Shown here: piece by piece, positions 29,106 through 38,017 of the stretch | How the letters are laid out: the number at the start of each line of letters is the position of its first letter | Position numbering within the stretch: the stretch's first letter is position 1 | Assembly (NCBI GenBank): GCA_026184775.1 | Contig: JANCYW010000006.1 | Span: 1-64,000, forward strand | Source: Cyanidium caldarium | Lineage: Eukaryota; Rhodophyta; Bangiophyceae; Cyanidiales; Cyanidiaceae | Direction: 5' to 3' | Length of the DNA stretch: 64,000 nucleotides | The notes under the pieces: generated by a model | What the model was told of the DNA's origin: nothing | The model's input: only the letters and a program-made list of their open reading frames with translations | The model's database searches: none | Translations under genes and position numbers: made by a program

Positions 29106-29356
29106 CGAATACTTTGGTGTTCACCACACGCCCTCGCGCGACAGTTCATTCCCCTGCTCCTCCTCCGCGACTCGTTTCGCTTCCCCACCGTGACGTCCGC
29201 GCTCCCGGCGCATCGTCGGTCGCGATCGCCATCGGGCTCCGTCGCGCGGTAGGCGCGCGCCTCCCGCAGGCACTCGACAGCGCCGGTGAGAGGCTGCGCA
29301 TCACCGACGGACGACCAGGAAGTCGGGGGTTGGGCGTCAGCGTCGGGACGGACAGC

Positions 29357-29872
29357 ATGTCCGGCACGGCATCCCAGGCGGCGCTTTTACTCATGAAACA
29401 GTTGAAAGAGCTCAACAAGTCGTCGGCGGTGGACGGATTCAGCGCTGGCCTGGCGGACGACAGCGACCCGTTTCGGTGGACGGTGACCATCGTGGGCCCG
29501 TATGACACGCCCTACGAGGGTGGGCTGTTTCGGGCGGAGTTGGTGTTCCCGCGCGACTATCCGGTGATGCCGCCGCGGTTGCGATTCCTGCCGCCGATTC
29601 CCTGGCACCCGAACGTGTACGGCACCGGCGAGGTGTGCATCAGCATCCTGCACCCGCCGGGCGAGGATCCGCACGGTTACGAAATGGCCGGCGAGCGATG
29701 GAGCCCGGTGCACACGGTGGAGTCGATTCTGCTGTCGGTGATCAGCATGCTGTCGTCGCCCAACGATGAGTCGCCGGCCAATATCGACGCCGCCAAGGAG
29801 TGGCGCGACGACCACGAGGCGTACAAACGGCGGGTGCGACGCATCGTTCGTCAGACGCTGGAGGATGCTTGA
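29357..29872 (+). CDS. Ubiquitin-conjugating enzyme E2, UBC7/UBE2G type
   Basis: E2 enzyme that accepts ubiquitin on Cys and passes it to substrate, usually with an ERAD E3 ligase. The 171-residue UBC fold shows WHPNVYGTGEVCISILHPPG with the catalytic Cys. The acidic insertion after it (GEDPHGYE) is characteristic of UBC7/UBE2G and CDC34. SPVHTVESILLSVISMLSSP and NDESPANIDAAKEWR complete the fold. The length and lack of a long acidic tail favour UBC7/UBE2G over CDC34. The frame is open upstream to 29114, but the MSGTASQAALLLMKQLKEL start matches the family. A role in ERAD with the OS-9 gene of this window is plausible inference. Confidence 0.92.
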   Translation: MSGTASQAALLLMKQLKELNKSSAVDGFSAGLADDSDPFRWTVTIVGPYDTPYEGGLFRAELVFPRDYPVMPPRLRFLPPIPWHPNVYGTGEVCISILHPPGEDPHGYEMAGERWSPVHTVESILLSVISMLSSPNDESPANIDAAKEWRDDHEAYKRRVRRIVRQTLEDA

Positions 29873-29953
29873 CGAGCGTGGAAAGGGGAAATGGGGACTG
29901 GGGGCGTCGGCGACGAGGGTGGGCGGGTGGCGCGACGGAGCACACCTCGGCAT

Positions 29954-29981
29954 CGACGACGACGACGACGACGACGACGAC
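29954..29981. repeat. (GAC)n microsatellite
   Basis: About nine GAC triplets lie between the convergent ends of the E2 and EF-Tu genes. A related GTC/GAC run occurs inside the CABIN1/HIR3-like gene, where it encodes polyaspartate. Confidence 0.85.
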
Positions 29982-30027
29982 AGCAATGCCTTTTACGCCA
30001 ACACGCACACTGGAGTGTCTCAGCGGG

Positions 30028-31419
30028 TCACCCGATGATCTTGGTCACCACCCCGGCGCCGACCGTCTTGTTGCCCTCGCGCACCGCAAAGCGCAAGCCC
30101 TCCTCCAGTGCGACCGGCGCAATGAGCTCCACGGTGCAGCGCACGTTATCGCCCGGCATGCACATCTCCACATTGGGCGGCAGTTGGAACGAGCCGGTAA
30201 CGTCGGCGGTGCGCACGAAAAACTGCGGCCGATAGTGGCTGAAGAAGGGCGTGTGCCGACCGCCCTCCTCCTTGGTCAGCACGTACAGCTCGGCCTCAAA
30301 CTGGCGATACGCCTTGACGGCGCCCGGTTTGGCCAGCACCTGCCCGCGCATCACCTCCTCGCGTTTGGTACCTCGCAGCAGACACCCGATGTTCTCGCCG
30401 GCCTCGCCATGCGGCAGCGTCTTGCGAAACGCCTCCACCCCGGTGACCGTCGTGCGCAGCGGCGGCGCGTCGCCGTACCGCAACCCGACCACCTCCACGT
30501 CGTCGCCCGGCCGTATCACGCCGGTCTCCACGCGCCCGGTCACCACCGTGCCCCGTCCGGTGATGCTAAAGCTGTCCTCAATGGGCATCAGGAACGGCTT
30601 GTCCACTTCGCGTTTGGGGATCGGCATGCTGTCGAGCACCTGCAACAGCTTGTTGACGGAGCCGTAACCGAGCTCGCCACGATCGCCCTCCAGCGCCTTG
30701 AGCGCCGACCCGCGCACCACCGTCACGTGGTCGCCGTCGTAGCTGTACTTGCTGAGCAGCTCGCGCACCTCCAGCTCCACCAGATCCAACAGCTCCGCGT
30801 CCTCCACCATGTCGCATTTGTTCAGGTACACCACGAAATTGGGCACGCCCACCTGCCTTGACAACAGCACGTGCTCCTGCGTCTGCGGCTGCGGACCGTC
30901 CGCACCGCTCACCACCAGGATGGCGGTGTCGATCTGCGCCGCCCCGGTGACAAAGTTCTTGACAAAGTCACGGTGCCCCGGACAGTCCACGTGCGCATAG
31001 CTGCGCGACGGCGTCTCGTAGTGCAAGTGCGACGAGTTGATGGTGATGCCGCGCGCTCGCTCCTCCGGCGCCTTGTCGATCTCGTCGTACGCGGTGAACT
31101 TGGCACCGCCGCTCTCCGCCAACACCTTGGTGATCGCCGCCGCCAACGTGGTCTTGCCGTGGTCCACGTGCCCCATACCGCCCACGTTCAAGTGCGGTTT
31201 GCGAGCCGACGCCGCTGCCGCCTCGGCCTCCGCCGACAACCATCGTCGCCGCAGCGACAGGCGGGACGGTGCGCCCGGCGCGGTTGCCCGGGCGCCCTGG
31301 AGCGGCGACGAGTGCAACCCGCACGGAGAGGCTTCGGCTGCAGCGGCGATCAGCGCCGAGAAGCGTACACCAGGGCGAGCCCACAGCCGTGCCCAACGCG
31401 ATAACACCGCCGCACTCAT
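30028..31419 (-). CDS. TUFM: Elongation factor Tu, mitochondrial
   Basis: GTPase that delivers aminoacyl-tRNA to the organelle ribosome. The 463-residue product starts with a presequence of about 75 residues ([20 protein letters not shown]..., Arg/Ala/Ser-rich) and then the complete EF-Tu: G1 [24 protein letters not shown] (switch I), G3 DCPGH, G4 NKCD, G5 GSAL. Domains II and III end [15 protein letters not shown]. Red algal plastid EF-Tu is normally plastid-encoded, so the presequence and nuclear location indicate the mitochondrial protein. The frame stays open upstream to 31827, antisense to the carrier gene, but conservation and targeting place the start at 31419. Divergent from the carrier gene, about 200 bases apart. 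Confidence 0.93.
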   Translation of the reverse strand: MSAAVLSRWARLWARPGVRFSALIAAAAEASPCGLHSSPLQGARATAPGAPSRLSLRRRWLSAEAEAAAASARKPHLNVGGMGHVDHGKTTLAAAITKVLAESGGAKFTAYDEIDKAPEERARGITINSSHLHYETPSRSYAHVDCPGHRDFVKNFVTGAAQIDTAILVVSGADGPQPQTQEHVLLSRQVGVPNFVVYLNKCDMVEDAELLDLVELEVRELLSKYSYDGDHVTVVRGSALKALEGDRGELGYGSVNKLLQVLDSMPIPKREVDKPFLMPIEDSFSITGRGTVVTGRVETGVIRPGDDVEVVGLRYGDAPPLRTTVTGVEAFRKTLPHGEAGENIGCLLRGTKREEVMRGQVLAKPGAVKAYRQFEAELYVLTKEEGGRHTPFFSHYRPQFFVRTADVTGSFQLPPNVEMCMPGDNVRCTVELIAPVALEEGLRFAVREGNKTVGAGVVTKIIG

Positions 31420-31616
31420 CGGTCCCTCAACGGGGTGTGCACGAACGAGAGCGGCAGAGACGCCCGTCGGGGGAGGTGGGCCAGAGGCGGGCCGCGCCGC
31501 CGAAGGCGATGGCCGATCGTCGCGATCGCTGCGTGTGGACCACCGCGGCGTGGTGGTGAACGCAAACGAGGCCCATGAAACAAGGTCGGGTTCGGTCACA
31601 GTAGAGTGCGCAGCAC

Positions 31617-32795
31617 TTGATGGACCGACTGCAGGATAGAGAGTTGCCGTTGTGGCAGTCGGCGGTGGCGGCTTCTTGTGGCGCTCTGGTGACGGCGGTG
31701 GCGCTGAACCCGATCGATGTGGTGCGGACGTCGATACAAAACGCCCGGCAGAGCGGGAACGCCACTGTGGCATCGGGGAAGAGCGTGTCACCGGACACCC
31801 ATGCGACCAGCGGCAACTCGCTAGCAACCCATCGTTACCATGGCACGTTGCCTGCCTCGATGACGCCTTTTCGAGTGACGGTGTCGGGCACGCTGCGGCA
31901 GGTGCTGCGCGAGTCGGGCGTGCGCGGTCTGTGGCGCGGCTGGACCGCTGCGGTGTTGACGGTGGTGCCGGCCACGGGTTTGCACTTTGGGCTGTACGAG
32001 TGGACTACGCAATGGGCGCTGCAGCGGTGGCGGGCGCGAGACGAGAACGCACATCCGGCGTGGGTGGCGCCGGCTACCGGGGCGGTGGCCCGGTGCGCGG
32101 TGGTGACGATTCTTTCGCCGCTCGAACTGGCACGCACGTCGATGCAAGTGCACGGTGGCACGCTGTGGGGCACGCTGCAACATGCGGTGCGTTGCGGCGG
32201 CGGGTATCGGGCGTTGTGGACCGGGCTGGCGGCGACGCTGTGGCGCGATGCGCCGTTCTCGGCGATTTACTGGGGTGTGTACGAGGCGCTGCGACCGCAG
32301 CTGAACCACTGGATGGCCATGGCGACGCCACCTCGGGTGGACCACGAGCACGGCGCGGTGCGCGGCGCGGTGCATTTCACGGCGGGCGTCGGGGCCGGCA
32401 TGGCCGCGGCGCTGTTCACCACCCCGGCCGACGTCGTGAAAACGCGCAGCCAAGCACGGCACGGCATGCCGTCGACGAAGCCGTTGGCAGCAGGTCAGGC
32501 TATTCAAGGTGCCCGGGCGGCGTCGACCGCCGCGTCACCCATACCGCCGTTCTGGACGGCGCTGCGACGACTGTTCGCCGACGAGGGCGCCGCCGGTCTG
32601 TTTCGCGGACTCACACCGCGCATCATCAAAGTCATCCCGGCTTCGGGTCTTATGATGGTCACGTTTGAAGAGGTGAAGCGGTGGTTCCGCCAGCAACGGC
32701 GCCTGCAGGATGCTCCGTCGTCGCACGAAGCGTTCTCCACGGACGAGTGCGCCCCGTCCGTGATGAACGGCGTCAGTGCCTGTCCGCGAGCCTGA
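31617..32795 (+). CDS. Mitochondrial carrier, SLC25A39/40-MTM1-like
   Basis: Six-helix inner-membrane carrier of 392 residues with three repeats. Their signature motifs are [23 protein letters not shown] and [16 protein letters not shown], and [23 protein letters not shown] closes the third repeat. The start ([25 protein letters not shown]) and the long loop after the first helix fit the SLC25A39/40/MTM1 group, which is tied to mitochondrial glutathione import and manganese/iron handling. Assignment to that subgroup is by eye; membership of the carrier family is certain. Two adjacent ATG codons (31617, 31620) could start it. Convergent with cyclin H. Confidence 0.85.
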   Translation: MMDRLQDRELPLWQSAVAASCGALVTAVALNPIDVVRTSIQNARQSGNATVASGKSVSPDTHATSGNSLATHRYHGTLPASMTPFRVTVSGTLRQVLRESGVRGLWRGWTAAVLTVVPATGLHFGLYEWTTQWALQRWRARDENAHPAWVAPATGAVARCAVVTILSPLELARTSMQVHGGTLWGTLQHAVRCGGGYRALWTGLAATLWRDAPFSAIYWGVYEALRPQLNHWMAMATPPRVDHEHGAVRGAVHFTAGVGAGMAAALFTTPADVVKTRSQARHGMPSTKPLAAGQAIQGARAASTAASPIPPFWTALRRLFADEGAAGLFRGLTPRIIKVIPASGLMMVTFEEVKRWFRQQRRLQDAPSSHEAFSTDECAPSVMNGVSACPRA

Positions 32796-32906
32796 CGAGT
32801 GAATGGAGTGTTTTTTCGCCTGAAAAAGCGAGTGACCGCGTCGAGCGTGTCGAACGGCCACCGCATGGTACCACACCGGTTCGATGACGGATGGCCGACC
32901 TGCAGT

Positions 32907-33803
32907 TTATTTCAGGTCCGCTCCCCAGCCATCGCCGTTGGTGAGCAGGGCGGCGCGTTGTCGATCTCGCGCTCGCACCTGCTCGCGATGTCGCTGGCGC
33001 TGCTGCTCCAGTGCCGCCGCCTCGGTCTGGCGCTGCGCCAACGACTCCGGCGAGTTCGGGTTCAGCAGCGGATTCCGATTGGCCAGGTAAAAGCTGTACA
33101 GCGCTTTCCAATCGCCGTCGCTGTTGGCGACCTCATCGTCCGCGGCCGCTTGTTGCATCAGCTGCTCCACCAACGCGAAACTGCGTTCACGCTCGTGCTC
33201 ATGCCCTTCCCACACGGCGTGATGATAACCGAGCTCGCGGCCGACCAGCACCATCGCCAGCGCCGCCGGCGACAGCAGCAGTGCCGCATCGGTACGCACC
33301 AGCGCCGCATCCACCCGCGGCCAGTCGCTGAAATCCGGAAACGCCGCCGCGATCAACGCGTACGGATGATGGCAAACCGCCTGAAAGCGCACACCCTCCA
33401 ACACCACCAACTCGTGCGCCAATATGGCCCCCTCGCGCTCCGCGTCCACCCTCACCGCCGCCCGGTAGTTCTCCTCCACTTTGCCGGCCACGTACACACA
33501 CGCCCGCGCCAACACCTCCACGTCGTACTCCCACAAACTGTTGTGCAGGCAGAATCGTTTGAACAACATCACCGCCGTGGCCGCGGCGTACCGTGGCAGC
33601 TGCAGTGCCTCGGAACGCGCCCACCGGAAGATGTGCTCTTCGTAGTGCCGCCGGAACCGCCGCTCCCGCTCCGCGTCCATCACCTGTCTGCCGGGAAAGT
33701 GGCGCACATAACCCCGTCGCGCCTCCTCCCGCATGCTCTCCAGGATATGGGCAGCGCTGAACGTCCACTCTCGCCGCTGCGTAGACGAGGCATACCGTGC
33801 CAT
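32907..33803 (-). CDS. CCNH: Cyclin H (CDK7/TFIIH-associated)
   Basis: Regulatory subunit of the CDK-activating kinase in TFIIH, which phosphorylates CDKs and the RNA polymerase II tail. The 298-residue product starts MARYASSTQRREWTFSA, equivalent to the cyclin H start (SSQKRHWTF). Two cyclin folds follow, with YEEHIFRWARSEALQLPRYA, TAVMLFKRFCLHNSLWEYD, ACVYVAGKVEENYRAAV (the cyclin-box Lys-Val-Glu) and ALLLSPAALAMVLVGREL. A basic Gln/Arg-rich helix closes the protein. Upstream in-frame sequence to 34172 is not protein-like. Divergent from mL43, with 199 bases between the starts. Confidence 0.88.
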   Translation of the reverse strand: MARYASSTQRREWTFSAAHILESMREEARRGYVRHFPGRQVMDAERERRFRRHYEEHIFRWARSEALQLPRYAAATAVMLFKRFCLHNSLWEYDVEVLARACVYVAGKVEENYRAAVRVDAEREGAILAHELVVLEGVRFQAVCHHPYALIAAAFPDFSDWPRVDAALVRTDAALLLSPAALAMVLVGRELGYHHAVWEGHEHERERSFALVEQLMQQAAADDEVANSDGDWKALYSFYLANRNPLLNPNSPESLAQRQTEAAALEQQRQRHREQVRARDRQRAALLTNGDGWGADLK

Positions 33804-34002
33804 GCGAGCGGGGAGTCGTTGGGAGCGGACGTGCTGCGCGATGCGATGCGGCGCCATCCGCGCCGGCCCGTGGCGACCGACTTGCGGGGGCGCGTGCCCG
33901 GTGCGAGGCGTGGTGCAGGGGCACCACACGGTGTTGCTCGGTCGGTGCTGGCACAGTGCGAGGTGGGGGAATCTCCGCACCACAGACAGAGTGTTGTGAA
34001 GA

Positions 34003-34869
34003 ATGAACAGGTTTTGGTCGGGATGTTCGGTGGTGCCACGAAGAGCGACCTCGCTGCCTTCGTGGTGCTCCCTGCTCACCCGACGACTCGCCGAGGGAGC
34101 AGCGGCGGCACCCGTCCCGGCACCCCCTACCACCAGCACCAGCACCACCACCACCACCACCGCGGAAACCAAGGCACCGAGCGCGGTGCCGACTGATCTA
34201 CCGCCTTCTCACTCCCATCCAACGCAGCGCGGTCTGGAAACTCCCAGCGAGGCGCTTCGGATGCGCATCCAAGCCATCCGACTACGGTATTGCGGACGCA
34301 GCGGCTCGTCGGCGGGTATACGCGAGTACCTGGCCAACCGCTTTGTGGAGTACGCCCGGCGGCATCCGGAGGTACAATTCAAGGTGGAACTGCGGCCGCA
34401 AGGCCACCCGGTGGCCATCGGAGTGTATGCCAACGGGTACGAGCGGGTGTTGGACGTGAAGAATATGGATGTGCAGGAAGTTGCCGAGCGCGTGGCCTAC
34501 CTCCGCGGCATGCTGGGCCGGCCGCCGCGCACTCCCTCTCAACTGTCGTTTGGAGTCATCAGTCGGCATCCGTCCATTCAGGGCATGACGCGGGTGGCGC
34601 ATTGGAACGTGCACACTGCGGAGCGGCACGATCGGCTGGCGATGGAACACGCTCGCAAGCGCTACGGCGTGCCGTCGTTTGGCGAGTTGGTACAGGAGCT
34701 GGGCATGGTGCGGGCTACGCGCCTGTATCGCGACGTGGAAGCGTTGGCGCGGCAACGAGAGATGCGACAACGCGTCCGCAAGAACCGCTGGGCGCGCATG
34801 GACGCGGAACGGGAAGCGGCAATGCAACGGGGTGAAGAAATGGAAGACCAGGTCGCCGCCAGCTGGTGA
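34003..34869 (+). CDS. MRPL43: Mitochondrial ribosomal protein mL43
   Basis: Large-subunit protein of the mitochondrial ribosome with the L51/S25/CI-B8 thioredoxin-like fold. The core (about residues 88-175) shows LRYCGRSGSSAGIREYL, RFVEYARRHPEVQFKVELRP, GHPVAIGVYANG and VLDVKNMDVQEVAERVAYL, a good match to mL43. The first 32 residues (MNRFWSGCSVVPRRATSL...) form a typical mitochondrial presequence, followed by a Thr/Pro linker. A helical, charged C-terminal extension of about 110 residues goes beyond the human protein. Convergent with the thiamine-phosphate synthase-like gene, 27 bases apart. Confidence 0.9.
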   Translation: MNRFWSGCSVVPRRATSLPSWCSLLTRRLAEGAAAAPVPAPPTTSTSTTTTTTAETKAPSAVPTDLPPSHSHPTQRGLETPSEALRMRIQAIRLRYCGRSGSSAGIREYLANRFVEYARRHPEVQFKVELRPQGHPVAIGVYANGYERVLDVKNMDVQEVAERVAYLRGMLGRPPRTPSQLSFGVISRHPSIQGMTRVAHWNVHTAERHDRLAMEHARKRYGVPSFGELVQELGMVRATRLYRDVEALARQREMRQRVRKNRWARMDAEREAAMQRGEEMEDQVAASW

Positions 34870-34896
34870 CGCTTCACGTCGCTACCGGCATTTTTC

Positions 34897-35589
34897 TCAT
34901 GGCTCTGCACCCCGGGTGGTGCGACGACGATGTTGAGCGGCGGCCAGCAACGCGTCCACGTGGCGGATGCCGGCCACGCCATCGGCGCCCGCCTGCAACA
35001 CGACATCCATGTTATCGGTGGTGATGCCGCCGATGCCGTACAGAAGGATGCCGCTGCCGCGCAGGGCATGCGACACACGCTGCATCAGCGCGGGCCCTTC
35101 GACGGACGCCGCGCCGGCCTTTTCCGGGTGCGACGGCGTCGCGAACATGGTGCCCACCAGTAAATACGACACGTTCAGCGCCGACTCGGCGGCTTGCAAA
35201 GCCTCTTCTACCGTATGCACCGAAGTGCCTAACACTCGCAACTGTTCCGCGCGGCAGCGTTGTCGACCGATGTCGCCAGCCGCCGCGCGGAATAGCACCC
35301 ACGGCAAGTGCAGCGCGCCGAAGCGTTCTGCAGCAGCAGCACCCGCCAGTGCCGCCTCCCAGTCCGAGTGGACGATGACACGTTGCCACCCCAGTTGCTG
35401 GGCGACTTGCACTCGCAACCGTGTGCTCGCCAACCGGTCTCGCAGGATGATCCCGTCGGGGACGAGACGGCCCGCTGAATCGGTCGCATCGCCGGCGTTT
35501 CCCAGCCGCCGTGCACAATACCCATCCGATGTCACCTGGATGATCTGCGGCACTTTTACCGACAGACACAACCCTGTCACCCAGCCCAT
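34897..35589 (-). CDS. Thiamine-phosphate synthase-like protein (ThiE/TenI family)
   Basis: TIM-barrel protein of 230 residues in the TMP-TENI superfamily, whose ThiE members join hydroxymethylpyrimidine and thiazole phosphates into thiamine phosphate. Visible motifs are QVTSDGY near the N-terminus, VIVHSDWEAAL, GTSVHTVEEALQAAESALNVSYLLVGTMF (split by me at GTSVHT and YLLVGTMF), TPSHPEKAG (phosphate loop) and LLYGIGGITTDNMDVVLQAG ending ADGVAGI. ThiE and the aminopyrimidine-related TenI isomerase share this fold; the substrate-loop residues do not let me separate them by eye. The start MGWVTGLCLSVKV is the last Met before the conserved barrel. An upstream in-frame extension to 35796 is Arg/Ala-rich and could be a plastid presequence. 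Confidence 0.75.
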   Translation of the reverse strand: MGWVTGLCLSVKVPQIIQVTSDGYCARRLGNAGDATDSAGRLVPDGIILRDRLASTRLRVQVAQQLGWQRVIVHSDWEAALAGAAAAERFGALHLPWVLFRAAAGDIGRQRCRAEQLRVLGTSVHTVEEALQAAESALNVSYLLVGTMFATPSHPEKAGAASVEGPALMQRVSHALRGSGILLYGIGGITTDNMDVVLQAGADGVAGIRHVDALLAAAQHRRRTTRGAEP

Positions 35590-35778
35590 GGATCCTGCGG
35601 GTCGCTGCGCGCCCTCACCCCTCCGTACCGAGCGCGCTGCCCCCACGGACGCGCCGACCCCGAGACCGAAATCGAACGCGCCCGCAGCGAATCGCGGTGC
35701 GCTGTCCCCCGTTCGTCCCCGCGCGGGCCGGCACACTCGGTCGGGTGTTGCGCGCAGGCAGACCGGTCGGGCGCGCCC

Positions 35779-36771
35779 ATGTCGCGGCACCACCATCTGC
35801 GATATGCTGTGTTCATCGCCATCGCGTGTCTCTGCCTATGGATGTTGGTGACGGCGCGGTGGCATGAACCGAATTCTCGGGTCGGATTATGGGGCAGAAC
35901 CGTATCGCAGCGGGAGCGCATTCGATGGGCGCTGTCGGTGGGCGCGCCCGGACACTGCACCGCCATCGTCAGTGTACAGGAGCAGCCGCGATATCACGGG
36001 TTGCGGCGAGTGCTAGAATGGTTTGGAAATGACCCCGAATATCGCGTGCGGCGCGTGCCGGGGGCGACGGTGCACGCGTTGCGTCAGTTGGCGGTGAGCG
36101 CCGCGGCGTCCACCGACGCGATGGGGTATTCGGACCCGGCGTCGGCGCGCCATATGCATCCGGTGGCGGCGGCGTCGGTGTCGCACCTGATGGCGCTGCA
36201 GTGGATGGTGCGGGAGGGATGTGAGAGCGTGGCGGTGTTCGAGGACGACACCTCGCTGGATCTGCTGCCGTACTGGGAGCGGTCACTGGCGGAGCTGGCG
36301 CGATCGCTGCGGCCGCCGCACCGTCTAGCGCTACAGCTGGAACTGAAACTGGACGCGTTCTTTCTGCAGAACGGTCAGTCGGGCGATATGCACCTGGAGG
36401 AGCTTCCGCTGAACTGTTCGACGCGTTACTGGCTGCCGCACCGACACCGTATCACCTGGGGTGCGGGCGCGTACCTCATGTCGCGCACCGGTGCCGAACA
36501 GGCGCTGCAAGCATACGGTGACGGCCACCGCATCGACATCAGCCGAGTGGTGGCGTTCTACGAAGCGCCCGATGCCGGCATGCTCTTCCACCCGGGTGAC
36601 ACGTACGTGCTGTGGCCACCGTATGCCATGGAGTGGACTTCGTCGTCGAGCGTCGCCTGGAGCTCGGGCGATCAGAACTGGCACAAGAACGTGCATCACG
36701 CGTCAGCAGTCGCAGCGGTGGCCGCCAACGTCCGCCGTGCGGCCGCCTGTGCCTTGCAGCAGGGGGAATGA
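35779..36771 (+). CDS. GT25-like glycosyltransferase, paralogue 1
   Basis: Predicted type II membrane protein of 330 residues: a short basic cytosolic tail, one signal-anchor (YAVFIAIACLCLWMLV) and a lumenal catalytic domain, as in Golgi glycosyltransferases. The domain has VSHLMALQWMVREGCESVAV followed by FEDDTSLDLLPYW, resembling the SH...(L/F)EDD metal-site region of glycosyltransferase family 25. Further shared blocks are QLELKLDAF, PLNCSTRYWLPH, ITWGAGAYLMS, VLWPPY and a C-terminal AANVRRAAACALQ. Two relatives occur in this window (36925-37998 and 51184-52278). Donor and acceptor sugars are unknown; the family call is by motif only. Confidence 0.72.
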   Translation: MSRHHHLRYAVFIAIACLCLWMLVTARWHEPNSRVGLWGRTVSQRERIRWALSVGAPGHCTAIVSVQEQPRYHGLRRVLEWFGNDPEYRVRRVPGATVHALRQLAVSAAASTDAMGYSDPASARHMHPVAAASVSHLMALQWMVREGCESVAVFEDDTSLDLLPYWERSLAELARSLRPPHRLALQLELKLDAFFLQNGQSGDMHLEELPLNCSTRYWLPHRHRITWGAGAYLMSRTGAEQALQAYGDGHRIDISRVVAFYEAPDAGMLFHPGDTYVLWPPYAMEWTSSSSVAWSSGDQNWHKNVHHASAVAAVAANVRRAAACALQQGE

Positions 36772-36924
36772 CCGCCGTAAACTGCGTCACGTGTGTGTCG
36801 GTGTGAACAACGGCCACTGGCCGACGCTCCCATTCCGAAAGGGGCGGCAGCGGTTACGCGTGGCTTCCCGTTTTGGCGGGAAAGCCACTCGCTTTTCTAC
36901 TGCTACTGGGTTCGCTTTTCCCTC

Positions 36925-37998
36925 ATGGGGTTCCACTGGAAACGCTGGCGAGCCCTCTCTCGCTGGAGAGAGCGCGTCACCCACCTCACCATCGTATACA
37001 TGTGCGTGGTGCTGGTGGCGTTCGATGTGGTGCAGGCGGGGCGCCGGGCGCGAAAGCCACGCTCGGCGCTCGGTTGGCGACGTTGGGAGGAGGCGCTTTC
37101 ACTAGACCAACCGGGCTGGTGCGTGGGGGTGTTGGGCAACGGTGAGCGACCGCGCAGCGATGACTTGCAGCGATTGTTTGCTGTGAAGGAGAGGCGGCGA
37201 TGGGACGGTTTGTTTTATATGCGGGCGGTGGGGGTGGAGCACTTGCGACGGCGTCGTGGTCAGCTCGCGGCGAACGCCACCGGCGCCCCGGTGCGGCACC
37301 CCGGCCTCGGTCGCGTAACCTCCTTCGGCAACTTGCGCTCGGAGGATCTGAACGGCCGGCACGCCGCCAGCATTTCGCACCTCCTCATGTTGCATACAGC
37401 CCGCGAGCGCCACTGCCAACACCTGCTGGTGCTGGAGGACGACATGTCGCTCTCCCTGATTCCCCTGTGGGAGATGCCCGTGGCGCAGCTGGCCGCGCAG
37501 CAACTGGTCGCGCCGTGGACCGCCATGCAGTTGGAGGTGAAGATCATCGCCTTCCGCGACGAGGGCCATTCCGGCGGACTGCAGCTGGAGCGCGCGCCCC
37601 TGAACTGTGCGCAGCGCCATTGGATTCCTCACCAGTGCATGGTCACCTGGGGCACCGGCGCCTACGTGATGAACGCCGCGGGCATGTGGGCGGTGCTGCG
37701 GCACTTCCAAGTGCTCGGCCGGCGCCACATCATCTCCATGGAGCGCGTGGCGCGCACCGCCTTCGCCGCCGACATGGGACTGCTGTTCGCCGGCCACAAT
37801 ACCAAAGTGCTGTGGCCGCCCTACTTTTTCGAGATACCCGGCTCGTCCAGCACGGTGCGCGACGCCGCCGCACACCGCTCTCACGAGGGCACGCACCTGG
37901 CGTCCGCCGAACACGCCATCGCGGCCAACGTGCAGCGCGCTGGCGCCTGTGCCCTGCAAGGGTATCGGTACGGCAGCGTCGGGAGGGGGCGAATGTGA
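36925..37998 (+). CDS. GT25-like glycosyltransferase, paralogue 2
   Basis: Tandem relative of the preceding gene, about 150 bases downstream on the same strand; 357 residues. A basic N-terminus (MGFHWKRWRALSRWRER) precedes a signal-anchor (LTIVYMCVVLVAFDVV). The lumenal domain carries ISHLLMLHTARERHCQHLLV and LEDDMSLSLIPLWEMPVAQL, then QLEVKIIAFRDEGHSGG, PLNCAQRHWIPH, VTWGTGAYVMN, VLWPPYFFE and AIAANVQRAGACALQG. These blocks align one-to-one with paralogues 1 and 3. The open frame extends up to 36793, but the hydrophobic anchor and charge pattern favour the ATG at 36925. The gene ends 19 bases from the convergent THADA-like gene. Confidence 0.72.
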   Translation: MGFHWKRWRALSRWRERVTHLTIVYMCVVLVAFDVVQAGRRARKPRSALGWRRWEEALSLDQPGWCVGVLGNGERPRSDDLQRLFAVKERRRWDGLFYMRAVGVEHLRRRRGQLAANATGAPVRHPGLGRVTSFGNLRSEDLNGRHAASISHLLMLHTARERHCQHLLVLEDDMSLSLIPLWEMPVAQLAAQQLVAPWTAMQLEVKIIAFRDEGHSGGLQLERAPLNCAQRHWIPHQCMVTWGTGAYVMNAAGMWAVLRHFQVLGRRHIISMERVARTAFAADMGLLFAGHNTKVLWPPYFFEIPGSSSTVRDAAAHRSHEGTHLASAEHAIAANVQRAGACALQGYRYGSVGRGRM

Positions 37999-38017
37999 GG
38001 AGGATGTCGCAGCGGTG